A stretch of DNA of 64,000 bases from Pseudomonadota bacterium (GTDB lineage Bacteria > Pseudomonadota > Gammaproteobacteria > Steroidobacterales > Steroidobacteraceae). Position 1 is the stretch's first letter; every line of letters begins with the position of its first letter. The translations under genes were made by a program, and so were the position numbers. Under the pieces are notes generated by a model. The model had not been told where the DNA came from. It saw only the letters and a program-made list of their open reading frames with translations, and did no database searches. This document shows, in pieces, positions 44,307 through 55,141 of the stretch. The stretch spans positions 62,001 to 126,000 of the forward strand of contig JADIYJ010000014.1 of the NCBI GenBank assembly GCA_016705325.1, read 5' to 3'.

Positions 44307-45476
44307 ATGAATTTCGTCACGCGCTGTGCCCTGACTGTCCTGTTCGCCTTCGCGGCCGTCGTGCTCGGCGCGTCCGCCCATGCCGCCGAGAACATCAGCA
44401 AGGTCAACGGCAGCGTAAAGGTCGAGCCGGGCCAGCAGGTCGGTGACGTCGACACCGTAAATGGCTCCGTGACGATCGGCGCCGGCGCCCGCGCTGGAGA
44501 CGTCGAGACGGTCAACGGTTCGCTCAAGATCGAGGACAAGGCCGTGGTGGGCTCCGCCGAGACCGTCAACGGCTCGATTACGGTCGGGGCCGAGGCGGAG
44601 GTTCAAAAAGGCATCGAGGCCGTGAACGGCAGCCTGACATTGCGCAAGGACGCCAAGGTCGCCGGCGGCCTCGAAAACGTCAACGGCTCAATGCTGGTTG
44701 AGGGTGCGCGGGTGGATGGCGGCATCGAGACCGTCAACGGCGACATCCGGCTCGCCACGGGTTCGCAAGTCACCGGCGGCATCCACGTGCAAGAGCACAA
44801 GTCGTGGTGGAAGGGCAAGAATTCCCGTAATCCACGCATCACGATCGAGCAGGGCGTGACGGTCGAGGGTCCGCTGCACTTCGAGCGCGAAGTCGAACTG
44901 TACGTTGCGCCAGGCGTGACTCTGCCGCCGGTCGAAGGCGTGCAGCCGCAGCGGTTCACGCTGGCAGGGGTTGGGGTTAGTCGGAACGGATGTCCGATTG
45001 CTGGGACCAGACTCAGTCGTAGAGCTTCGCGGCGGCACGAAGCTTTTCGGCGACCGCCTTGCGCAGCGATTCCGGCGCGAGCACCTGCACGTCCGCACCG
45101 TGCTTCAGGATGTCCATCACCAGTTCGGGTTCCTGCGCATACGGAAACTGCAGCAGGTACGTGCCGTCGAGCTGCGGCGTGCCGACCTGCTCCGGGTGCC
45201 AGGTCTCGCGCGACACCCAGCGCGCACTGCTGGCACCGAACTGCAGCACGGCGTCCTGCGTTGCCGATCCGGCAAAGATACCGTAGCCGCTCGCGTAATG
45301 ACGCTCGAGCGTGTCTTCGCCGATCTCCTTCACGTCCTTGTCCGGCATCGCGATCGCCGTCGCGATGGCGTCGAGCCCGAACGTCCGCAACGCCTGCCGC
45401 TTGTGGCACCACGCATCCAGGTACCAGTTGTCGCGGTAGTGCACGAGCCGTTGCGGCGAGACCTCGCGGTCGATGA
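44307..45476 (+). CDS. Exported VNG-repeat (bactofilin/DUF4097-like) protein; real end probably near 44980
   Basis: A signal peptide (to about residue 26, ASAHA) is followed by seven units of 18-19 residues each beginning VNGS or VNGD (residues 33 to about 162). This pattern of short, regularly spaced strands predicts a beta-solenoid like those of polymer-forming or adhesion-type proteins. GGAGG precedes the ATG. After about residue 225 (GVQPQRFTLAGVG) the frame becomes Arg/Pro/Ala-rich and runs antisense through the WYL gene. A TAG at 44978-44980 lies in another frame just after GGGGTTGGGG, so an indel in that G-rich stretch probably hides the true stop. Function is unknown. Confidence 0.75.
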   Translation: MNFVTRCALTVLFAFAAVVLGASAHAAENISKVNGSVKVEPGQQVGDVDTVNGSVTIGAGARAGDVETVNGSLKIEDKAVVGSAETVNGSITVGAEAEVQKGIEAVNGSLTLRKDAKVAGGLENVNGSMLVEGARVDGGIETVNGDIRLATGSQVTGGIHVQEHKSWWKGKNSRNPRITIEQGVTVEGPLHFEREVELYVAPGVTLPPVEGVQPQRFTLAGVGVSRNGCPIAGTRLSRRASRRHEAFRRPPCAAIPARAPARPHRASGCPSPVRVPAHTETAAGTCRRAAACRPAPGARSRATPSAHCWHRTAARRPALPIRQRYRSRSRNDARACLRRSPSRPCPASRSPSRWRRARTSATPAACGTTHPGTSCRGSARAVAARPRGR

Positions 45477-45987
45477 CCTCCCCGTCCTGTCGCCGCTGGT
45501 GACGCAGCTTGAGTCGCTTGCGCGTGAGTACCGCCGTGGCGATCGTCCGGAAGTGAGCCGGCGCCACGCGTCGCGATCCCATCGACAGGATCTTGATGCG
45601 TCGCGCGATGTCCGCCGCCGAATGCTCGCCCGACTCGAGCAGGCTCCGCAGCCGTTTGCGCAACGGTGCGATCAGCTCGCTCAGCACGCCGGGCTGCAGG
45701 TCGCCCAGCAGGCGGTCCATCGTCAGCAGCGCCTGCAGTTCGTCCGCCGAAAACCAGAGCCCCGGCAATTGCCAGAGCTGGCTGTCCGCGATGGCGGGAT
45801 CGAAGCCGTAGGCCTGCTGGTCGCGGTCGTACGCGATCGGCGCGCGCATGCGGTCGCGCAGATACTCGAGGTCGCGCTTGAAGGTCGCACGCGAGATGCC
45901 GAGTTCCGACAGGAAGTCCTGCGTGCTGACGAAGTGGCGGCTGCGCAGCAGGTTCTGGATCTTGTAGAAGCGTTCGGTCCGTTCCAT
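45013..45987 (-). CDS. WYL-domain transcriptional regulator (YafY-type)
   Basis: A 324-residue regulator. The N-terminal HTH_11 domain (MERTERFYKIQNLLRSRHFV, then LGISRATFKRDLEYLRD) is followed by the WYL domain (VHYRDNWYLDAWCHKRQALR with the WYL-type core) and the WCX C-terminal extension (ELVMDILKHGADVQVLAPES). Such proteins often respond to nucleic acids or nucleotides during stress or phage defence. No defence genes are adjacent. Its 3' half overlaps only the spurious extension of the VNG-repeat frame. Confidence 0.92.
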   Translation of the reverse strand: MERTERFYKIQNLLRSRHFVSTQDFLSELGISRATFKRDLEYLRDRMRAPIAYDRDQQAYGFDPAIADSQLWQLPGLWFSADELQALLTMDRLLGDLQPGVLSELIAPLRKRLRSLLESGEHSAADIARRIKILSMGSRRVAPAHFRTIATAVLTRKRLKLRHQRRQDGEVIDREVSPQRLVHYRDNWYLDAWCHKRQALRTFGLDAIATAIAMPDKDVKEIGEDTLERHYASGYGIFAGSATQDAVLQFGASSARWVSRETWHPEQVGTPQLDGTYLLQFPYAQEPELVMDILKHGADVQVLAPESLRKAVAEKLRAAAKLYD

Positions 45988-46010
45988 CAGTCACCGTCGT
46001 CGTTTGGAGT

Positions 46011-47139
46011 TCAGGGCGCGCGCAGTCCGGCACGCGTGGTCAGGTAGACGGCGAAGGTGCCGAGCCAGTGCCCGCCCTCGTAGTGTTCGCCGGTTACTGC
46101 GGGAAGCGCAGCGGCAGCGTGAGCCTCGGCTGCCGCATTCAACGCGCCGATGCGCCGATCGCCCCGGCGGCAGCCCCGACGCGATCCCGAGCAGCATCCA
46201 GCTGCGACTGAGGTTGAGGCCGTCGAGGTGCGCGAGTTTCGGGTCGCTGCGATCGGTCACTTCGGCCGGTGCGAGCCATGGCTTCTTCGAACTCGCCGGG
46301 ATGACCGGCAGGAAATGGCGCAGCCACTCGCCGTATTCGCGCGCCGGCAGGATCCGCCGCATCAGGTCGGCCTCGGCCAGGCAGGGCGAGAGGAAATCCT
46401 CGCCCGAGGGCTCGTATGCGAGCGGGCAACTGGTGTCGCTCGCATAGAACGCGCGTGCCTTCGCTTCGATCAACGACTGCATTTCGCCGTCGCGGGTGAC
46501 GCGAGCCCAGTCATGCACGAGCCCGAAGGCGAACGCGGTCTGGCTGTGTTCGCCGACGCGGATCGGATAGCGCAGCTTGGGCAGCCAGCTGCGCAGCCGC
46601 CGGGCAGCCTCGACTTCCAGCGGCGCGAGAGCCTGCGACCACTGCCTGGCCTGCGGGTCGTCCCAGGCGCGCAATTCCGCTGCCAGCAGCAGCAGCCAGG
46701 CCAGCCCGTAGGGCCGCTCGTACGACGCGCGCCCCGGTGTCTGGAAGTAGGCGACCTCGCCCGCGACGTGAGCGGGAGTCAGGCTCCGCGCCAATGCCGC
46801 ACGCGCGTCCGCTGCGAACGGCGCTTGTGGAAACTGGCGCGCGAGGCGCGCGAGCAGCCAGTGCCCGTGCACGGACGAGTGCCAGTCATAGCAGCCGAAA
46901 AATGCCGGCGCCAGTTCGCGCGGCGGGAGCACGTCTGCATCGCTGGCGAGCGTGTGCGAAATCTTGTTCGGGTACTCCATGTGCGCGCAATGCAGCGCAA
47001 GGTTCGCGAACCTTCCCGCCGCGGCTTCGTCGAGTGCAGGCACGGCGACAGAGACACCCGGCGCGGCCAGCAGTCCGATCAAGCCGAGCGGCCGCAGCGC
47101 GCGCGCGAGCCGGGCGAGGAGTGCACGTTGCGAACCCAT
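46011..47139 (-). CDS. DUF2891-family protein, C-terminal frameshift
   Basis: An exported or membrane-anchored protein of the DUF2891 family. The frame from ATG 47139 shows a hydrophobic N-terminus (LGLIGLLAAPGVSVAVP) and family blocks FFGCYDWHSSVHGHWLLARL, PYGLAWLLLLAAELRAWDDP and HLDGLNLSRSWMLLGIASGL. At the GGGG run near 46165 it changes frame. The family C-terminus, ALNAAAEAHAAAALPAV then EHYEGGHWLGTFAVYLTTRA, is in the neighbouring frame and stops at 46011. One extra G explains it. Function unknown; a helical-toroid fold acting on glycans is likely for the superfamily. Confidence 0.8.
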
Positions 47140-47189
47140 GCGGCGACTCTCCGTCGATGAACGTTCAGCAGTGGATCATAGCCCTGCCG

Positions 47190-50019
47190 TCAGCGCAGCA
47201 CGTTACCGTCCGCGTCGAGCACCTGCACGCTGCCGAGCCCGAGCTCACGGATGGGCGCCTCGATTTTCGAAAGGTCGCCGACGATGACCCAGGTGAGCGA
47301 ATCGGGTCGGAACGCCTGCGCCGCGGCTTGCCGGACTCCGGCATCGGTCTGCGCCTGGAGTAGAGACTGCAACGTGCGCACGTAATCGTCAGGCCGGCCG
47401 AATCGCACGATGTCGCCGATGGCGCCGCTGACGGCCGCGTTGGTCTCGTATTGTCCGGACAGCGCGCGCACGTCACGGCTGCGGATCTTGTCGACTTCGT
47501 CCGCGGTGATCGGTCGCGTTGCCAGGAACTCGGCCAGTTCGCGCCGGATCTCCTGGATCGATTCCACGGTCTTGTCGGTCTGGACCGGCGCCGAAAGCAG
47601 CCAGGGGCGCTGGCCGCGAGTTTCCGTCAGGCTCGAACGCGCGCCATACGACCAGTGCTTGTCTTCACGGAGGTTCATGTTGATGCGCGAGGTGAAGGTG
47701 CCGCCGAGCACTTCACTGGCGGTATTGAGTTCGATGCGGTCCGGCGCGAAGCTCGACGGCAGCAGCTGCCCGGCAAGAATCGACGTCTGCGGCGCGCCTG
47801 GTCGGTCGAGCAGGTAGACGCGCGTACCGCTCGAGCCTGTCGCGGCAGCAATGGCGGTGCGCGGAGGGCTTGCGCCCGCGGGTGGTTGCCAGTCGCCGAA
47901 GTGCCTTTCGAGCAACGGCAGGATCGTTGCGGGAGTCAATGCACCGGTCACGATGATCGTCGCGTTGTCGGGTCGCAGGAAATCCCGCTGGTAGGCGGCG
48001 AGATCGTCGCGGGTCAGTGCGGACACGGACGCTTCCGTGCCCGACCCTGAGAACGGGATGGCATAGGGATGGCCGGCGCCGTAGAGCAGCGGCGGCAGCA
48101 CGCGCAGCGCAAGTGTCTCCGGGCTCATCTTTTCGCGCGCGATCCCGGCGATCCACTCCTTGCGCACGCGCTCGATCTCGTGTTCCGGAAACGTCGGGCG
48201 TCGCACCACGTCGGCCAGCAGTGCGAGCGACGGATCCGCCTGGTCGGTCAGCATCGATACGGCCGCGAATGCCGTGTCGAGGCCCGCTGCGCTGGTAATC
48301 TGCGCCCCGAGCCGCTCGGCACGGTCGGCGATCGCGAGCGAGTCGAGCTTGCCGGCTCCTTCGTCGAGCAGCGACATCGCGAAGCTGGCGGTGCCGGGCT
48401 TGCGGCCCTGGTCGCCGACGAAACCGCCATCGAACAGCAAGGAGACCCGGGCGACGGGCACTCCTGGTCGCGTCGCAATGATCACCGGAACTCCGTTGCT
48501 GAGCCGCGCACGCTGCAGCTCCGGGAAGACGGTGTCGGGAAAGTCGGAGGTCATCGGCGGACCGGGTTTGCGGTCGACGGCGTCGGTCGCCGCCGCGGCA
48601 AAAGGCGGCTGGGGCAACACCTCGAGTGTGTAGTCGCCCTGCGAGAGCCACTGGCGCGCGACGCGCTGCAGGTCGGCCGGCTTCGCCGCCTCGATCCAAT
48701 CCAGTGACTGGCGGTAGCACCCGGGATCGCCTGCATACACCTCGCACGAGGCGAGCACGTCTGCCTTGCCGCCGAAGCCACCGATGCGTTCCAGGCCGCG
48801 GACGAAACCTGCGCGAATCGCGATCCTGGCCCGCTCGAGTTCGGCCTGCGTCGGACCCTGGTCGATGAAGCGCTGCAGTTCCTGCATCATCGCTGCCTCG
48901 ACACGCGCGACCGCAACGCCCTGTTTGACGTCGGCCGAGAGCGTGAAGAGTCCGGCGATTTCGAGTGGCGACTGGCCGGCGCCGACGCTGTCGGCCAACC
49001 GCTCGCGGTACACGAGACGCTCGTAGAGACGCGACGTCTTGCCGCCGCCCAGGATTTCGCCGACGAGCCCCAGGTACTCGGAGTCGCGGGTATTGTCGGG
49101 CGGCGTGTTCCAGTAGCGCTGCCAGCGCGGCTGCGCGACCTGGTCGTACATCGTCTCGCGACGGCTGTCGGTGCGGGCCGCGATCCAGACACCGGGTCGG
49201 GTCATGGCGGGACCCGGGGCGATGTGGCCAAAAAACTTTTCGGCCTTGGCGCGCGCCGTGGCGACGTCGATGTCGCCGGCGAGCACCAGGACCGCATTGG
49301 CCGCGCCGTAATACGTGCGGAACCACTCTTGCACATCGTCGCGAGTCGCGGCGTCGAGGTCTGCCATCGAACCGATCGGCAGCGTGCGATATGGGTGGCC
49401 CGGCGGGAAGCTTGCGCGGAACACGGTCTCGGACACGCGACCGTAGGGACGATTCTCGCCCTGCCGCTTCTCGTTCTTGACCACGCCACGCTGCTCGTCG
49501 AGCCGCGGCTGCGTCACGACGCCGAGCAGGTGGCCCATGCGGTCCGATTCCATCCAGAGCGCCAGGTCCAGCGCCGTCGTCGGCACGTTCTGGAAATAGT
49601 TGGTGCGGTCGAAGCTGGTCGTGCCGTTCATGCTGGTCGCGCCGACCTGCTCGAACGGCTTGAAGTACTCGTCGTCGTAATGTTCGGAGCCCTGGAACAT
49701 GAGGTGCTCGAACAGGTGGGCAAACCCCGTCTTGCCGGGCTGCTCGTTCTTCGAACCCACGTGGTACCAGAGGTTGACCGCCACGATCGGCGCCTTGCGG
49801 TCGGTGTGGACTACGACCGTCAGGCCATTGTCCAGGGTAAATTTTTCATACGGGATCAGTTCGCGCCGGCCGGTGGGGGGCTGCCGTCGAGGCGCCTCGC
49901 CCGGCGCAGCACCGCGACCGGGCCCAACAGGCCGCCGCAATGGCCAGAAGCGCTCCCAAGGGCACGTTAACCGTCGTCTGGCGTTCAAATTGCGACTTCC
50001 TGTTGCCAAAAAGCATCAT
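47190..50019 (-). CDS. Two-domain M16 (insulinase-family) zinc peptidase, N-terminal frameshift
   Basis: About 940 residues with two M16 units. The first has the inverted zinc motif HLFEH (FAHLFEHLMFQG) with the downstream Glu in RGVVKNEKRQGENRPYG; the second (from VFPELQRARLSNGVPVIIAT) lacks HxxEH, as usual. It probably degrades peptides in the periplasm. The domain frame opens at 50009 with a non-signal N-terminus, while the adjacent frame from ATG 50019/50016 reads a signal-like RKSQFERQTTVNVPLGALL then AIAAACWA. A small indel near 49930-49940 would join the two, so I place the start at 50019. Confidence 0.85.
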
Positions 50020-50071
50020 ATACCGGGGGTCGAGCCGAGCGGGCCGGGGCGAAAAGGCTCGGTCCCATCCC

Positions 50072-50095
50072 TGCGGTAAGACCTGATTTACCGCA
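50072..50095. promoter_or_regulatory. Inverted repeat between M16 and OmpA-type genes
   Basis: TGCGGTAA-(8 bp)-TTACCGCA, perfect 8-bp arms, in the 218-bp divergent intergenic region (50020-50237). It is 53 bp upstream of the M16 start and 142 bp upstream of the porin start, a position suiting an operator. The binding protein is unknown. Confidence 0.45.
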
Positions 50096-50237
50096 CTGGA
50101 CTTTGGACCACGATTACGCCGAAAATTGCGCCGTTGAGTCATGTCGCGTCCGTCCTGGTTGTGGTGACGGGCTGGTGGTCAGCGGCCGCTATTGAATCTA
50201 TATTGCATGGCATAAAAGCCACAAGGAGAACGCCTCA

Positions 50238-51392
50238 ATGTCATCTCGTTATCTCATCCCTTTGGCTGTTGCCGCAGCCCTCGCGGCCCCGGTCGCTGCC
50301 CACGCTCAAGAAGGCACGTACGATCCGGGTAAGTGGTTGGTGCGCGTCGGTATGTCGCAGATCAACCCCGATTCCTACAATCTGGACGTTGGCAACGGCA
50401 CTGCCTTGGTGGTCGACAGCGACCTCTCGCCGACGTTTACGGTCGAGTACATGATCACGCCAAACCTCGGCACCGAACTGCTGGTGGCGTGGCCGTTTAC
50501 GCACGGCCTCGACCTCGACTCCGGCGGCCGTCCGCTCGACCGCGTCGCGCATGTCGACGTGCTGCCGCCGACGCTGAGCCTCAACTGGCACTTCAATCCG
50601 AACGGTATGTTCCGTCCCTACATCGGTGCGGGCGTCAACTACACGCTGTTCTCGGGCGAGGAGACCCGTGGCGCACTCGCCGGCAACAACCTGAAGCTCG
50701 ACGACAGCATCGGCGCCGCCGGCCAGGTGGGTGTCGACATCGGTGAGCGCAATTGGTTTGTCAATGCGAACGTGCGTTACATCGACCTGTCGAGCGACGT
50801 TTCGCTCAACGGTGTCGACGTTGGCACCGCCGACCTGAACCCGTGGGTGTACGGTCTCCATGTCGGCTATCGCTTCGGCCACATGATCCCGCCGGCCCCG
50901 GTGGCCGCCCCGGTCGCCGCCGCCGCCGCCCCCGCCGCCGCCCCCGCCCGCCAAGTGCGCGGACTCGGACAACGACGGTGTCTGCGACGAAGCCGACAAG
51001 TGCCCGGGCACCCCGGCTGGCACGAAGGTCGACTCGGTCGGCTGCCCGCTCGAGCAGACCCTCAAGCTCCTGTTCGACTTCGACAGCGCCGAGCTGCGCC
51101 CCGAGTCGATCACGGAACTCGAGCGCGTGGTGAAGTTCATGGGCGACGTGCCGTTCGCGAAGGCCATGATCGAAGGCCACACGGACAGCGTCGGTACTGA
51201 AGAGTACAACCAGGCCTGTCGGACCGTCGCGCCAAGGCCGTGTTCGACTACCTGTCGTCGCGCGGTGTCGACCCGGCCCGCGTGTCGTCGATCGGTCACG
51301 GCGAACTCAAGCCGATCGCCGACAACACGACGGCCGAAGGTCGCCAGCTGAACCGTCGCGTCATGCTGATCCGCACGGATTCGGGCATGTAA
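50238..51392 (+). pseudogene. OmpW-like barrel fused to OmpA C-terminal domain, two frameshifts
   Basis: An outer-membrane porin that anchors the envelope to peptidoglycan. AAGGAGA precedes ATG 50238; the signal peptide ends at AHAQEG. Residues about 25-215 form an eight-stranded OmpW/OmpA-type barrel. Pro/Ala-rich linker coding near 50920-50955 contains C runs where the frame shifts. The next frame then gives CADSDNDGVCDEADKCPGTP (thrombospondin-3-type repeat) and LFDFDSAELRPES, MIEGHTDSVGTEEYNQ of the OmpA domain. A missing C near 51218 shifts again to SDRRAKAVFDYLSSRGVDPA and QLNRRVMLIRTDSGM, ending at TAA 51392. Both lesions sit in C runs of an otherwise perfectly conserved gene. Confidence 0.88.
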
Positions 51393-51423
51393 CCGACGAC
51401 GCACCGCCCGCGGGTTGCCAACG

Positions 51424-51458
51424 AGGCCCCGTCGCGCAAGCGCCGGGGCCTTCGTTTT
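51424..51458 (+). terminator. Rho-independent terminator after the OmpA-type gene
   Basis: AGGCCCCG (51424-51431) pairs with CGGGGCCT (51444-51451), with an inner GCGC/GCGC, and is followed by TCGTTTTAT. It lies 31 bp after the porin stop. This is the best intrinsic terminator I see in the window. Confidence 0.8.
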
Positions 51459-51526
51459 ATCTAACCGGTTGAATCTGCCGTACCGCTCCCGCCTAATGGC
51501 GGCCATTCGGACACAAAGGATGGGTC

Positions 51527-52392
51527 ATGAAACTGACATTCGCGCAGGCATTGTTGCTCGGCGTCGTCGCATTGCAGGGGACCGCGGCATTTGCCGCGCC
51601 CGCGACGGACGACAAGGCTCTCCATGCGGCCGTCAATGGCGAATGGCGCACGGACGAGGCCAGGGCACGGGACAAATACCGTCACCCGGTCGAGTCGCTG
51701 ACCTTCTGGGGCCTGCAGCCGGGTATGGCGATCCTCGAGATCCAGCCGGGCTCGCAGTCGTGGTGGACCGACATCCTGGCGCCTTACGCCAAGATGACCG
51801 GGGGTTCGTTCTACGCAACGGGCGCGGACCTCGCCAAACCCGAAGCTGTCCAAGGGCGCGCGCAAGGTCGCGCAGCAGTTTCGAGGCGCGCTGCCCTGGC
51901 CAAGCCGGAGCTGTACGGCGACGTCGCCTATCCTGAACTGGGGCGAAGTGCCGACGACGCCAGCCGGCCGCACGTTCGACTTCATCCTGACTGCGCGCTC
52001 GATCCACGGCTGGATGCAGGACGAGCCGAACACCGTGCACGACACGTTCGTCGAGTTCCACAAGGCGCTGAAGCCGGGCGGCATACTGGCCGTCGAACAG
52101 CATCGTGCCAAGGCCGGCACGACGCCCGAGAAGCCCGCCTCCGGCTACGTCACCGAGGCCTACGTGATCGAACAGGCGCAGAAGGCGGGTTTCACGCTGG
52201 TGGGCAAGTCCGAGATCAACGCCAATCCGAAGGACTCGACGGATCACCCGTTCGGCGTGTGGACACTGCCGCCGAACCTGCGCTCGACCCCTACGGTTCC
52301 GGGCAAGGACAGAGGATCCGACCTTCGACAAGAGCAAGTACGACGCGATCGGCGAGTCGGACCGGATGACGCTGAAGTTCGTGAAGAAGTGA
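51527..52392 (+). pseudogene. Secreted methyltransferase-like protein, several frameshifts
   Basis: The frame from ATG 51527 has a signal peptide (LLLGVVALQGTAAFAAPA) and a methyltransferase-like start (ESLTFWGLQPGMAILEIQPG, WWTDILAPYAKMTGGSFYAT). Between about 51840 and 51950 the conserved text moves through at least two other frames (LSKGARKVAQQFRGAL, KPELYGDVAY, NWGEVPTTPAGRTFDFILTA). It continues with FHKALKPGGILAVEQHRAKA and, after one more shift near 52305, ends FDKSKYDAIGESDRMTLKFV with TGA at 52392. It is a paralogue in kind of the protein at 39621. Four small indels are needed to restore it. Confidence 0.78.
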
Positions 52393-52508
52393 GGAGGGGA
52401 GGAAGGGGGGAAGGAGGAGGGGGAAGGTGGGAAGGATGGAAGGCCAGAGTTCTGCTGCTTTCTTGCGCCTGCGTCCGCACCCCTCCTTCCTGCCCTTCCT
52501 CCCTCTTC

Positions 52509-54132
52509 CTAGATCTCCTCCGGCTGCGTCCGGATCGCACCGCACGGGCACTCCGAGACGCACAGCCCGCAGCCTTTGCAATAGTCGTAGTTGAACGCGT
52601 AGCGGTTGCCGGCCCCGAGCTTGATGACGGCGTTGTCCGGGCACACGCCGTAGCAGTTGTCGCACTCGAAGCAATTGCCGCAGCTCAGGCAGCGCCGTGC
52701 TTCGAATTGCGCGGTCGCGGGGTCGAACCCGCCGACCACTTCCTCGAACGTGGACTGCCGGCGCACCATGTCCAGCACCGGACGCTGCGCTTTCGGCGCG
52801 TCCGAGTAATACCAGGTGTTCAACTTGTCAAACGATGCGAGCTCGGGGCGCGGCGGATGAGTCCACGTTTCGACGCGCAGCCAGGCGTCGATGTTGCGGG
52901 CGGCGAGCTTGCCATGGCCGATGCCGACGGTGACCGTGCGTTCGCCCGGCACCATGTCGCCGCCGGCGAAGATGCCGGGATGACCCGTCATCATGTTCGC
53001 GTCGACCTTGACCACGCCGCCTTCGATCTCGAGGCCCGGCACACCTTCGAGCAACGATAGATCCACATCCTGACCGAGCGCGAGCACGACTGAGTCGGCT
53101 GCCAGCGTCTCGAACTCACCGGTCGGTTGCGCCATGCCTTTCTCGTCGAGCATCATTTTCTCGACCGTGATCGACGATTCGCCGGCTTCGCGAATCGTCG
53201 ACAGCCACTTGACCAGCACGCCTTCCTGCAACGCCTCTTCGAGCTCGGCGTCGTGTGCCGGCATCTTCTCGCGTGTGCGCCGGTAGACGATCACCGATTC
53301 TTCTGCGCCGAGTCGCTTGGCGGTCCGTGCGACGTCGAGTGCAGTGTTGCCGCCGCCGTAAACTACGACTCGGCGGCCCAGCAGGGGTCGCTCCTCGCCT
53401 TCCATGCTGCGCAGGACCTCGACCGCGTCGAGCATCCTGCCGGCGCTGCCGGCGGGCAGGTAAGCGCGCTTGGCGATGTGCGCGCCCACGGCCAGGAACA
53501 CGGCGTCGAAGTGGCCGTCGCGCTTCGCGGCCAGCACGTCGTCCACTCTTGAATTCAGCTCGATCGAGACGCCGAGCGCGACGATGCGCGCGATCTCGGC
53601 GTCCAGCACCTCACGTGGCAGGCGGTATTTCGGGATGCCAAAGCGCATCATCCCGCCAGCGAGCGGACCGGCCTCGCGGATCGTCACGGCGTGCCCGGCG
53701 CGCGCAAGCTGATAGGCGGCCGACAGGCCTGAGCCCCGCGCCCACCACCAGTACCCGCATGCCGGTCGACTTGGCCGGTGGAGTGAACTTCCAGCCGTGC
53801 TTGAGCGCCTCGTCGCCGATGAAACGCTCGATCGCGTTGACGCCGACGCATTCGTCCAGTTGCGCGCGATTGCACGCCGTTTCGCAGGGGTGATAGCAGA
53901 CGCGACCCATGCACGCGGGCAGCGGATTCGCCTCGGTCAGCAGCCGCCACGCTTTTTCATAGTCGCCGGATTCGGCGTGGAACAACCACCCCTGGATGTT
54001 CTCGCCCGACGGGCAAGCGTCGTTGCAGGGCGGCAGCCGGTCGACGTAGACGGGCCGCACCGTGCGCCACGAACCCGTGTGGTTGGCAAGGCTCGAGCCG
54101 GGGTCGAGCGTGATCGCAAACGGTTTCTTCAC
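52509..54132 (-). pseudogene. FAD/Fe-S NAD(P) oxidoreductase subunit (GltD/PadH-like), frameshifted
   Basis: An electron-transfer flavoprotein of the GltD/dihydropyrimidine-dehydrogenase N-terminal type. ATG 54132 begins an N-terminal [4Fe-4S] domain (CNDACPSGENIQGW, CMGRVCYHPCETACNR). At the FAD site MRVLVVGAG (near 53735) two bases appear to be missing. The next frame continues with AYQLARAGHAVTIREAG and GGMMRFGIPKYRLPREVLDA, the NAD site VVVYGGGNTALDVARTA, and GIFAGGDMVPGERTVTVGIG. A C-terminal ferredoxin domain with two clusters follows (CLSCGNCFECDNCYGVCPDN, CKGCGLCVSECPCGAI). The start overlaps the beta-subunit stop (ATGA). It probably passes electrons from the 2-oxoacid oxidoreductase to NAD(P). 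Confidence 0.85.
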
Positions 54133-55131
54133 TGCGCGTCCTCCGCGGCGTCCACCAGGCCGAAGCGCTGGACGTTGCGATCCGCCAGTGCCTGGATTCT
54201 TGCGATGAGGTCGGAATGCCCCGGTGGCTTGAACAGGTGCGCGAACCGGGACTGCGGCTTCAGGTAATCCTCGACCGGCAACTGCCGCCGGATCTTCGAC
54301 ACGTTCTTCACTGTGCCGTGCTCGGCCTCGAAGACCGGAAACAACGCAGTCTCCATCGCAAGTCGCGCCATCTTGATGGTCTCGGCCGAACCGTGGCCCC
54401 AGCCGAGCGGGCAGGGCACCAGCACGTGGATGTAACGCGCGCCGCGGAATTCCATTGCCCGCCGCACCTTGGCCTCGAGGTCGCGCAGCTCAGCGACAGT
54501 CGCCGTCGCGACGTAGGGAATCTCGTGAGCCATGGCGATGAGTGGCAGGTTCTTGCCCTGGCCGAAACGCGCGCCGGTCGATTCACCGACCGGCATCGTC
54601 GTGTTCGTTCGTGCGGCTGGCGGCGTCGCCGAGGAACGCTGAACGCCCGTGTTCATGTAGGCCTCGTTGTCGTAGCAGAGGTAGAGCACGTCGTCGTTGC
54701 GCTCGAACATGCCCGACAGGCAGCCGAAGCCGATGTCGGTCGTCCGCCGTCGCCACCCTGCGCGACGACCGCACGTCGCGCTTCCCTCACGCGCAGCGCG
54801 GCGCGATGCCCGTGCCGACGGCCGCCGCATTGCCGAACAGCGAGTGAATCCAGGGAATCTGCCATGAGGTTTCCGGGTACGGTGTAGAGAACACTTCGAG
54901 GCAGCCGGTGGCATTGGCCGCTACGAGTTGCCGGTTCGTCGCCGCCATCGCGGCATCGATGGCATAGCGCGCGCCGAGCGCCTCACCGCACCCCTGGCAC
55001 GCGCGGTGTCCTGAATTGAGCGAGTTAGTGCGCTCGCGTCCTGATTGCACCGAGCGCTGTGCTTCCGGCAGCAGCCGGTTGCCGACCGTGAAGGTGCCGG
55101 TCTGGTAGAAGCGAATGGGTTGGTAGCTCAT
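54129..55131 (-). pseudogene. 2-oxoacid:acceptor oxidoreductase beta subunit (ThDP), two frameshifts
   Basis: The ThDP-binding subunit of a pyruvate/phenylglyoxylate-type ferredoxin oxidoreductase. ATG 55131 gives CQGCGEALGARYAIDAAMAA and WIHSLFGNAAAVGTGIA. A one-base loss near 54795 moves the frame to ALRVREARRAVVAQGGDGG; another loss in GGCGG near 54750 returns it to TTDIGFGCLSGMFERNDDV and LYLCYDNEAYMNTGVQ, which together form the GDG-x(n)-N ThDP motif. It runs on normally to PGHSDLIARIQALADRN. It starts 10 bp after the alpha-subunit stop. Confidence 0.85.
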
Positions 55132-55141
55132 GCGTTGCGCC

